In this document: positions 1-4,532 of the stretch, piece by piece
Position numbering within the stretch: position 1 is the first letter of the stretch
How the letters are laid out: each line of letters starts with the position of its first letter
Source: Deltaproteobacteria bacterium
GTDB taxonomy: Bacteria > Desulfobacterota > Desulfuromonadia > Desulfuromonadales > BM103
Reading direction: 5' to 3'
Assembly (NCBI GenBank): GCA_019313105.1
Contig: JAFDBW010000313.1
Coordinates: forward strand, 1 to 5,145
Length of the DNA stretch: 5,145 nucleotides
The notes under the pieces: generated by a model
Databases searched by the model: none
Seen by the model: the letters and a program-made list of their open reading frames with translations, nothing else
Told to the model about the DNA's origin: nothing
Program-made: the position numbers and the translations under genes

Positions 1-269
1 AAAGGGCGCCCCTCGCGGTTGTTCTCAACGATATATTGCCGCATGGGATCCCCGAAGCTTTCGATCAGGTAGCGTAAATGTCCGAGGAGTGGGAAGTTGC
101 GCAACAAGCTGTGCCTTTTTTGCGTCAGGTCCCAGAAGCCGAGGAGCAAGAGCGGTCCGAGCAAAAGCAGCGGCCAGAAGAACAGACTTTGCCACAGGCC
201 GGCCAGGAAGCATAGCAGGGACAGGACAGCGACCATTTGCAAAGGAAGCAGGCGGATGCGATGGTTCAT
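1..269 (-). CDS. FMN-binding glutamate synthase family protein, N-terminal part (runs off the left edge)
   Basis: Seen: an open frame of 89 codons begins at ATG 269-267 and continues without a stop to base 1. A strong ribosome binding site (TGGAGG, minus strand 277-282) sits 7 nt upstream of the ATG. The first residues are basic (MNHRIR). Two Leu/Phe/Trp-rich hydrophobic stretches follow at about residues 10-28 and 29-47, then the block DLTQKRHSLLRNFPLLGHLR, then a segment ending in REGRPF. Known: this layout of two membrane segments followed by an 'R-N-x-P-L-L-G-H-L-R-Y' block and a 'GRPF' block is the usual start of membrane-associated proteins carrying the glutamate synthase central FMN/Fe-S (Glu_synthase) domain. 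That catalytic barrel would lie beyond the window. Inference: a membrane-anchored GltB-like flavoprotein whose substrate in this subfamily is poorly defined. It is separated from the sulfatase by terminators, so it is probably transcribed from its own promoter. A competing frame at 25-306 lacks a good ribosome binding site and resembles nothing. Confidence 0.87.
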   Translation of the reverse strand, partial: MNHRIRLLPLQMVAVLSLLCFLAGLWQSLFFWPLLLLGPLLLLGFWDLTQKRHSLLRNFPLLGHLRYLIESFGDPMRQYIVENNREGRP

Positions 270-345
270 GGCTTACCCTCCAGTAGTATTGCCTTGCGGC
301 TTTCAAATCGCTTGACGTGTTTCTCTCAGGGCATTTACGTCATCC

Positions 346-375
346 AGCATAAAAGGTTAACGACAATTTTATCAA
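346..375 (-). promoter_or_regulatory. Candidate sigma-70 promoter for the GltS-like gene
   Basis: On the minus strand, TTGATA (375-370) and TATGCT (351-346) are separated by 18 bp. Transcription would start near 338, giving a leader of about 70 nt before the ATG at 269. The -35 is good and the -10 is moderate, and the surroundings are AT-rich. The assignment is by eye only. Confidence 0.4.
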
Positions 376-399
376 GCTATGCATTGATGATGAGGTATT

Positions 400-481
400 T
401 ATGCCGATTTATAAAAATATCACACGGACAAATTCAACGTTACGCCGATCAGAAGCCCTACTTTCCTGCAAAATCGGCGTA
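400..481. repeat. Three copies of a TAYGCCGAT motif, two of them a 9-bp inverted repeat
   Basis: TATGCCGAT lies at 400-408 (plus) and TACGCCGAT at 441-449 (plus). A perfect inverted copy, ATCGGCGTA, lies at 473-481. The last two form a 9-bp inverted repeat around a 23-nt spacer. All three sit roughly 60-140 bp upstream of the predicted transcription start of the GltS-like gene. That spacing suits binding sites for a transcription regulator. The protein that would bind is unknown, and the intervening DNA (about 270-526) holds no credible gene. Confidence 0.4.
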
Positions 482-526
482 TAAGTCTAGAGGTAAATCA
501 AAAATAACAGATGTATGCAAGAAACG

Positions 527-554
527 ATAAGACCGGTAAAATGACCGGTCTTAT
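527..554. terminator. Hairpin between sulfatase and GltS-like genes (second of a tandem pair)
   Basis: A perfect 11-bp stem, ATAAGACCGGT / ACCGGTCTTAT (527-537 and 544-554), encloses the 6-nt loop AAAATG. The tails are only moderately T-rich on either strand (TATTCG on plus, CGTTTCTT on minus). It lies just beyond the stronger hairpin at 581-614, so on the minus strand it may act as a back-up terminator for sulfatase transcripts. Confidence 0.5.
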
Positions 555-570
555 TATTCGTAACTATTGA

Positions 571-614
571 AATATAATAAACTTGGCGGACGAGAGAGCC
601 CTCGTCCGCCAAGT
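571..614 (-). terminator. Rho-independent terminator of the alkylsulfatase gene
   Basis: A perfect 14-bp GC-rich stem, ACTTGGCGGACGAG / CTCGTCCGCCAAGT (581-594 and 601-614), closes a 6-nt loop. Read on the minus strand it is followed by TTTATTATATT, an acceptable U-rich tail. It begins 37 nt after the sulfatase stop codon, the expected place for an intrinsic terminator. Confidence 0.85.
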
Positions 615-651
615 CAGCACAACACTTATGATTGATCAGGCCATAAGCGTA

Positions 652-2736
652 TCAACCGCCATCGGTCCTGCCGAGGTCTTCCTGCTCGAAGGCGTCCTGA
701 TCAGGGGTCAGGTCATTGGCACCGGTGCCCGGCATGATCTCGAAGCCGAGATCGAAGTGCACCAGCATACCTTTTAGCTGCTCATAGGGCTCACGATTGC
801 CTTCCAGCTTAGCCTTGCCTGCTTTGATCTGGTCATCGAAAGTCACCGCTCCCATCATGGTTTTCTCCAGGTCCGAGCGGTTGATGGTCACCGTCAGGTC
901 GGCATCGTCAACCTGGTATCCGGCGATATTTGTCAGAGTTCCGTTGCTCAGTTCGAGAACAAATTTCTCATCGTTATCCGGTGTGACAAGGTTGATTTTG
1001 AATGCCTTGCCATCCGCCTTGTCGCTGTCGAGCCGAACACCCAGGAAGTCGAGCCAAAGTTCCGTAGTCATCGCCTTGATCATGTCAGGCCCGGAGGATT
1101 TGGGCGAAGCACCATCGGGAATCCCCGAACGAAGTTCATAAGCCGCGGCCAGGAAACTGTTGCGCACACTCGGGCTCTCCTGCTGGTAGCCGATCTGTTC
1201 GAACACGTCGGCCAGCAGATTCTTGGCTTGCTGGTTCTGCGGCTCAGCATAGACCAGCTTGTTGAGGATTTCCTGGGCCAGGCGATATTTGCCCTGGTCA
1301 TAGAGTTCCTTGCCCTTGGCAAGGATCGGCTCCGCCCCGCCCATCATCTCAACATAGAGTGAAGCCGAGTCTTCCGGAGACAAGGGAATCAGCGTGGTCG
1401 GGTTGCCGTCCCAGTAACCGAGGTAGCGATTAATCACAGCCCGGCTGTTATGCTCAACCGATCCATGATAGCTGCGTGCCGACCACTGCTGCTGCAGGCT
1501 CTCCGGGACTTCGTATACGTTGTGGATCTGGTTGATGGTTACACCCTGGTTGGCCAGGTGCAGCACGCCGTTATTCAGATGGGCATAGGTGTCGCGCTGC
1601 GCCCGCATCACTTCCTGGATGCGCTCATTCCCCCAGCGCGGCCAACTGTGTGACGCAAACATGACCTCGGCGTCCTGGCCGAACAGATATAGAGCGTTGT
1701 TGATTTGCTTGGACCACTCCAGGGCATCACGGACCAGGGCGCCACGCAAGGTATAGATATTGTGAATCGTGCCGGTAATGTTCTCTGCCGCCCAGAACGC
1801 TTTCATGTCCGGGAAATAGGTGTTCATCTCTGACGGGGCTTCGGTTCCAGGAGTATTCTGGAAAACCATTTTGACACCATCGACTGTCATTTCTTCGATG
1901 TCGTCCTTGATGATGACATTCGGCGCGATCAGGCCCAGATTACCGGCGGCAGTATTTTTGCCGATCGACTGGTCGACGTGTCCGAAAGGACTGCGCGGTA
2001 GAAGAACACCATATTGCATGAACATACGACGGTTCATGGCGTTGCCGGCGTAGACGTTTTCCGCAACGGCATGGTCCATGAAACCGACCGGGGCAATGAT
2101 CTTGACTTTGCCGCTTATCACATCAGCCTCGTCAACCACGCCGCGAACCCCACCGAAGTGGTCGGCGTGGGAATGCGAGTAGACAACCGCGGTGACCGGG
2201 CGCTCGCCGAGCTGCTCATTGATGAACTTCAGCGCCGCTGCAGCCGTCTCCTTGGCCGTCAGCGGGTCGAATACGATCCAGCCCTTTTCACCCTTGATAA
2301 ACGAGATGTTGGCCAGGTCATAGCCACGGACCTGGTAAATCCCCGGGATGACCTCGAATAGGCCATAGTTCATGTTGAGGATTGCGACACGCTGCAAAGA
2401 AGGATGGATGCTGTCGAAGTCCTTCCCTTCCAGCAGCCAATCGTAACTGCCGATATCCCAGGCAACATGGCCTGCCTCGGCCATGATCTGCTTGTAGTCA
2501 GGCTCGGCGATAAAGCCTTTCCGGGCTTCTTCAAAATCACGCTTGTCTTCAAAGGGCAGGTTTTCGCGTAATTCGTTCTGCAACGCGATGGTGTACTGGG
2601 AGGGCATTTTGCCTTTGGGATGGAAATGTTTGCCAGGATCGGCCTTGACGATCTCACCGCCACCGGCTGCAAAACCGCTGATAGCCTGGCTCATCAATAT
2701 AACCATGAGCAAATTAACTCTGTATATATGCGACAT
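652..2736 (-). CDS. Type III alkyl/aryl-sulfatase, metallo-beta-lactamase fold (SdsA1/YjcS family)
   Basis: Role (known for the family): hydrolyses alkyl sulfate esters such as dodecyl sulfate to alcohol and sulfate with a binuclear zinc centre, normally in the periplasm. Seen: 694 residues. A signal peptide has R6, a hydrophobic core at about 8-19 and probable cleavage after G-F-A (residue 23). The metallo-beta-lactamase motif SHSHADHFGG is at 187-196, giving H188, H190, D192 and H193. E299 (PGTEAPSEM), E318 (AAEN) and H363 (ASHSW) follow. As recalled, the SdsA1 metal ligands are H169/H171/D173/H174/E280/E299/H344, and each matches here with a constant offset of 19, so the active site looks intact. 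Residues about 375-540 are the alkylsulfatase dimerisation region (repeat-like helices at 465-515). Residues about 555-668 are the SCP2-like C-terminal domain that holds the hydrophobic chain. An acidic tail of about 25 residues follows. The protein has no cysteine. The ATG has AAAGGAG 6 nt upstream. The gene looks monocistronic, with its own promoter and terminator. The exact substrate is not known. Confidence 0.96.
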   Translation of the reverse strand: MSHIYRVNLLMVILMSQAISGFAAGGGEIVKADPGKHFHPKGKMPSQYTIALQNELRENLPFEDKRDFEEARKGFIAEPDYKQIMAEAGHVAWDIGSYDWLLEGKDFDSIHPSLQRVAILNMNYGLFEVIPGIYQVRGYDLANISFIKGEKGWIVFDPLTAKETAAAALKFINEQLGERPVTAVVYSHSHADHFGGVRGVVDEADVISGKVKIIAPVGFMDHAVAENVYAGNAMNRRMFMQYGVLLPRSPFGHVDQSIGKNTAAGNLGLIAPNVIIKDDIEEMTVDGVKMVFQNTPGTEAPSEMNTYFPDMKAFWAAENITGTIHNIYTLRGALVRDALEWSKQINNALYLFGQDAEVMFASHSWPRWGNERIQEVMRAQRDTYAHLNNGVLHLANQGVTINQIHNVYEVPESLQQQWSARSYHGSVEHNSRAVINRYLGYWDGNPTTLIPLSPEDSASLYVEMMGGAEPILAKGKELYDQGKYRLAQEILNKLVYAEPQNQQAKNLLADVFEQIGYQQESPSVRNSFLAAAYELRSGIPDGASPKSSGPDMIKAMTTELWLDFLGVRLDSDKADGKAFKINLVTPDNDEKFVLELSNGTLTNIAGYQVDDADLTVTINRSDLEKTMMGAVTFDDQIKAGKAKLEGNREPYEQLKGMLVHFDLGFEIMPGTGANDLTPDQDAFEQEDLGRTDGG

Positions 2737-2795
2737 TTGAAACTCCTTTAATCATATTTTCTGTTAATATTTACTGAAAGAATACCTGATTATTT

Positions 2796-2824
2796 TTGTA
2801 AGTTATTAGGTTGTAATCTTATAA
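2796..2824 (+). promoter_or_regulatory. Candidate plus-strand promoter for a small RNA
   Basis: TTGTAA (2796-2801) and TTATAA (2819-2824) are separated by exactly 17 bp within an AT-rich stretch. A start about 6-8 nt later would fall around 2830, at the beginning of the structured segment that ends in the terminator at 2956-2986. No protein gene lies downstream on this strand, so the product would be a free RNA. Confidence 0.4.
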
Positions 2825-2845
2825 CATGCAAAGATTGAGATGCAA
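2818..2845 (-). promoter_or_regulatory. Candidate sigma-70 promoter for the alkylsulfatase gene
   Basis: On the minus strand, TTGCAT (2845-2840) and TATAAG (2823-2818) are separated by 16 bp. This predicts a start near 2811 and a leader of about 75 nt. The -10 overlaps the palindrome TTATAA, which can also serve as the -10 of an oppositely directed promoter (2796-2824). Assignment by eye. Confidence 0.4.
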
Positions 2846-2986
2846 GCCCAGGTGTTCTTTTTCTGGGATAGATTTCAAGTTCGGCCAACAAAAGAGATAC
2901 CCTCCGCAAGGGAAGGCACTTTGCATATTTTTGTTGCCGGACAAAAGTATGGCGTCGGGCGGGACGACCCGCCGGTTTTTCTTTTT
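2826..2986 (+). ncRNA. Candidate structured small RNA, about 160 nt, family not recognised
   Basis: Seen: the segment lies between a plausible plus-strand promoter (2796-2824) and an intrinsic terminator (2956-2986) and is rich in pairing. ATGCAAAG (2826-2833) pairs perfectly with CTTTGCAT (2919-2926). CCCAG (2848-2852) pairs with CTGGG (2863-2867) as a local hairpin. CCCT (2901-2904 area) can pair with AGGG across CCGCA. CGG(c)CAACAAAA (2882-2893) pairs over 11 bp, with one bulged C, with TTTTGTTGCCG (2929-2939). The first and last helices cross, so they either form a pseudoknot or are alternatives. There are four GGA triplets, some in unpaired contexts. Inference: either a trans-acting RNA or, read on the other strand, the far-upstream region of the sulfatase gene. 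It does not match 6S, SRP, tmRNA, c-di-GMP, TPP or other riboswitch consensus sequences that I can recall. Confidence 0.4.
2956..2986 (+). terminator. Plus-strand rho-independent terminator
   Basis: The stem GGCGGG / CCCGCC (2958-2963 and 2968-2973) has the tetraloop ACGA, with one more pair (C2956-G2975) beyond a mismatch. It is followed directly by TTTTTCTTTTT (2976-2986). The T-tract is on the plus strand only, so this terminates plus-strand transcription. It is the main evidence that something is transcribed on that strand here. Confidence 0.7.
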
Positions 2987-2999
2987 ACTGCAAAACGAG

Positions 3000-3028
3000 A
3001 ATGGCCCATCCGTTACGGATGGGCCATT
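3000..3028. terminator. Perfect 13-bp hairpin after the small lipoprotein gene
   Basis: AATGGCCCATCCG (3000-3012) and CGGATGGGCCATT (3016-3028) form a perfect 13-bp stem with the 3-nt loop TTA. On the minus strand it starts 21 nt after the stop of the lipoprotein gene and is followed by CTCGTTTTG. On the plus strand it is followed by TTTACAAATT. It is probably the terminator of the lipoprotein mRNA, with possible bidirectional action. The tails are weaker than the stem. Confidence 0.6.
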
Positions 3029-3049
3029 TACAAATTGAGGTCAGTTTTT

Positions 3050-3151
3050 TTATATACCTGGGATACCTATCGGCCCAGGTAAGTCAGGGATGCAACCCGT
3101 TGCTAGCAGTAGAATGGTCAGCAAGAGTAAAGCTAGAAAAATCTGTTTCAT
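3050..3151 (-). CDS. Very small lipoprotein, 33 residues
   Basis: Seen: ATG at 3151-3149, with AGAAGGAG (3158-3165) 6 nt upstream, and TAA at 3052-3050. The peptide has K2, an unbroken hydrophobic core at about residues 4-17 (FLALLLLTILLLA), then the lipobox A-T-G-C with the cysteine at position 20. The mature part is 14 residues, Cys-Ile-Pro-Asp followed by a Gly/Pro/Ile-rich tail (LPGPIGIPGI). Known: this order of signal, lipobox and short tail is that of a lipoprotein processed by signal peptidase II. D at mature position +4, rather than +2, gives no clear inner-membrane retention signal. The gene has its own leader (141 bp from the mepK-like stop) and a strong hairpin 21 nt after the stop. 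An 8-bp inverted repeat, TACCTGGG / CCCAGGTA, lies within its last codons. Function unknown. It may be an envelope-stress or entericidin-like small lipoprotein, but no family is recognised. Confidence 0.8.
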   Translation of the reverse strand: MKQIFLALLLLTILLLATGCIPDLPGPIGIPGI

Positions 3152-3198
3152 GAATGACTCCTTCTGGATTTTCAGACTTACCCAAGCGGCATTTCAAT

Positions 3199-3252
3199 AA
3201 ATTTTAGTAAGACTAAATTTTCGTTTGCGGAAAATTCACACTTATTAAGTGT
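3199..3252. promoter_or_regulatory. Two AT-rich dyads in the leader of the small lipoprotein gene
   Basis: TTTAGT-AAG-ACTAAA (3203-3217) is a symmetrical 6-bp inverted repeat with A/T-rich flanks. ACACTTATTAAGTGT (3238-3252) is a 15-nt palindrome. Both lie between the stop of the mepK-like gene (3293) and the lipoprotein start (3151), where a promoter would be expected. They could be operators. Neither has the GC content or T-tail of a terminator. I see no convincing -35/-10 pair here. Confidence 0.3.
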
Positions 3253-3292
3253 ATTCCTATTTATTCCGTGTTTCTTGTACAAAAGAGTGCTT

Positions 3293-3883
3293 TTACCAGC
3301 GCCTCACCGGCCCGGTATCGACATGAACGAAATTCGATTTGGGATAATAGCCGACACCGCCGCGGCCCAACTCCAAAGCTGCTTTACGCAACTTCTTGAG
3401 AGGGACATTCGGAATTCTCAAATCAATCGCCTTGCCCTGCATATGATAACTGCGCTTGGCGACACCGCTGCTGTTACGGCTCATCTTTGAATTTGTTTCA
3501 GGAGAACGGTAGCCGGAGATGATTTCAATCGGACATTGGCAATCGAACTTGTCTTGTAGCGCAAACAGCAGGTCAATTGCATGAGGGTCGATCGGCTTGA
3601 CAGAATCAGCGCGATGATCACGCAACAGGACGTTGATCTCACTCAGGGCATCCTGAAGGTAAACGCCCTGCTCCCAATAGGCAACCTTGCGCAATGTCTC
3701 GCCGGTATGGGTATTGTAAAGACTCAAGGAACGGAGTTGGTTGCCAGACAGACTGTAACGCGCCCAAGCGGGGAGTGGGCTGATACAGGCAACGGAAGCC
3801 AGCAGGCCAATCTTGAGAAGTTGCCTCCGGCTGACAGGGGGCGCCAATTTATTTGTTTGATCCTTAAACATTAATTTCAGCAT
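3293..3883 (-). CDS. MepK/YcbK-like murein endopeptidase (DUF882, peptidase M15 family), Tat-exported
   Basis: Role (known for E. coli MepK/YcbK): a periplasmic zinc endopeptidase that cuts peptide cross-links, notably 3-3 links, in peptidoglycan. Seen: 196 residues. The twin-arginine signal SRRQLLK is at 18-24, followed by a hydrophobic stretch and a PAWA cleavage region near 38-41. The family block SLYNTHTGE (54-62) follows, then ISGYRS (122-127), SYHMQGKAID (145-154), GGVGYYP (175-181) and FVHVDTGP (185-192). The expected zinc ligands H147, D154 and H187 are all present, so the enzyme should be active. C115 and C117 form a CxC just before the ISGYRS block, absent from the E. coli protein as I recall it. 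The ribosome binding site for the first ATG is weak (CAGGT, 2 nt away). An in-frame ATG at 3871 is possible but has no better site, and the Tat motif is kept either way. The gene is solitary: no L,D-transpeptidase gene, its frequent neighbour in enterics, is visible. Confidence 0.93.
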   Translation of the reverse strand: MLKLMFKDQTNKLAPPVSRRQLLKIGLLASVACISPLPAWARYSLSGNQLRSLSLYNTHTGETLRKVAYWEQGVYLQDALSEINVLLRDHRADSVKPIDPHAIDLLFALQDKFDCQCPIEIISGYRSPETNSKMSRNSSGVAKRSYHMQGKAIDLRIPNVPLKKLRKAALELGRGGVGYYPKSNFVHVDTGPVRRW

Positions 3884-3907
3884 GACCTGTGAAAAAAGAT
3901 TTACGAA

Positions 3908-3936
3908 ACAATAAACTTCGTGATTTTAATCAGCAA
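3908..3936 (-). promoter_or_regulatory. Candidate sigma-70 promoter for the mepK-like gene
   Basis: On the minus strand, TTGCTG (3936-3931) and TATTGT (3913-3908) are separated by 17 bp. The leader would be only about 15-20 nt, which fits the weak ribosome binding site. The rest of the gap (3937-4084) shows only very short frames without ribosome binding sites. Confidence 0.4.
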
Positions 3937-4084
3937 AAGGCGTTCCAATCCGGAAAACGATAGCGCTTCTGTTCGTAAAAAACATTCGGAAGGTATTTAG
4001 TCTAATAATTCCAGATTGATAGAGACATGTCGGAGGATAATCAACCTGCAGAGCCGGTCAAAAGCTGTCGAACAAACCGCTAAT

Positions 4085-4126
4085 AAACGTTGCCGGGTGA
4101 CGCAATTGTGTCACCCGGCAACGTTT
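4085..4126 (-). terminator. Strong hairpin terminator after the dodecin gene (bidirectional-looking)
   Basis: AAACGTTGCCGGGTGAC (4085-4101) and GTCACCCGGCAACGTTT (4110-4126) form a perfect 17-bp stem around an 8-nt loop. On the minus strand it follows the dodecin stop by 55 nt and ends in GTTTATTAG. On the plus strand it ends in GTTTTTAA, so it could also stop plus-strand transcription. It separates dodecin from the mepK-like gene. Confidence 0.8.
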
Positions 4127-4181
4127 TTAACACAGCGAGAATTATGGTTCAACTGTATTGTTTTCTAACTATAGGCGCGTT

Positions 4182-4400
4182 TCAGGAGAGTTCGAAAGCA
4201 ATCTTCAGAACAACCTGGTACTCAGTGACCTTGCCGTCATCACTGATATGACCCCGTACTTCCTGGACCTCGAACCATGAGAGCTTCTCCAATGACGACT
4301 TGGCCCTGTCGACTGCACTCTGGATTGCTCCCTCAACACTCTTTTCCGACGTGCCGATAACCTCTACCTTCTTGTAAACGCGCGACTCACCGTAAGACAT
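4182..4400 (-). CDS. Dodecin family flavin-binding protein
   Basis: Role (known): dodecins are about 70-residue proteins that assemble into hollow dodecamers and bind flavins (riboflavin, FMN or FAD), acting as flavin buffers against photochemical and redox damage. Seen: 72 residues in one beta-alpha-beta-beta unit. The first strand is VYKKVEVIGTS (8-18). The helix SVEGAIQSAVDRAKSSLEKL (21-40) follows, then SWFEVQEVRGHI (41-52) and the last strand EYQVVLKIAFEL (60-71). W42 is the conserved Trp that stacks on the isoalloxazine ring, and Q62 is the likely flavin-contacting Gln. Start choice: the frame is open to 4466, but ATG 4400-4398 has GGAGG (4406-4410) 5 nt upstream and gives the standard family length. 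The 22 extra codons upstream are not family-like. Its neighbour upstream is an FMN-dependent nitroreductase 132 bp away without a clear terminator, so read-through is possible. Confidence 0.94.
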   Translation of the reverse strand: MSYGESRVYKKVEVIGTSEKSVEGAIQSAVDRAKSSLEKLSWFEVQEVRGHISDDGKVTEYQVVLKIAFELS

Positions 4401-4469
4401 ATGTTCCTCCACATCTCTGGAATGTAATGATGCAACGTGTGGGAGTAGAAACCCATCACGCACCAAATG

Positions 4470-4497
4470 ATTCTAACAGAGAGACAGGAATATGCCA
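4470..4497 (-). promoter_or_regulatory. Weak candidate promoter for the dodecin gene
   Basis: On the minus strand, TGGCAT (4497-4492) and TAGAAT (4475-4470) are separated by 16 bp, predicting a start near 4463. The leader would then contain an imperfect hairpin, CGTG-t-GGG / CCC-at-CACG (4436-4460), upstream of the ribosome binding site. The -10 is good and the -35 poor. Confidence 0.3.
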
Positions 4498-4532
4498 GAA
4501 GCTGTTACGGAATCCGTCCCAATCATCAACGG

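Noticed and set aside
25..306. 93-codon minus-strand frame overlapping the left end
   Set aside because: It overlaps the GltS-like N terminus in another frame, has no good ribosome binding site and no family resemblance. The frame starting at 269 has TGGAGG and a recognisable N-terminal block.
527..614. The two tandem hairpins as a CRISPR array or mobile-element ends
   Set aside because: Their arms are unrelated in sequence and there are no repeated spacers, target-site duplications or transposase. Terminators explain them fully.
2819..2926. 35-codon minus-strand frame (MQSAFPCGG...) inside the structured segment
   Set aside because: There is no ribosome binding site before its ATG, and the bases are explained better by RNA pairing and promoter elements. 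Kept only as a note for the small-RNA finding.
2956..2975. GGGACGACCC hairpin resembling one half of a guanidine-II (mini-ykkC) riboswitch
   Set aside because: That class needs two ACGR-loop hairpins close together and a gene downstream. Only one is present, it carries a terminator T-tract, and no gene follows on that strand.
2826..3082. Two overlapping plus-strand frames (70 and 80 codons)
   Set aside because: They run straight through two hairpin terminators and into the lipoprotein gene, lack ribosome binding sites and have no protein-like pattern.
3950..4010. Minus-strand 19-codon frame (MFFTNRS...) upstream of the mepK-like gene
   Set aside because: No ribosome binding site, and it overlaps the predicted promoter.
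4401..4466. Upstream extension of dodecin by 22 codons
   Set aside because: ATG 4400 has an ideal ribosome binding site and gives the standard dodecin length. The extension covers the likely leader and ribosome binding site.
4507..4517. Palindrome ACGGAATCCGT after the nitroreductase stop as a terminator
   Set aside because: The possible stem is only 4-5 bp with almost no loop and no T-tract follows on either strand.
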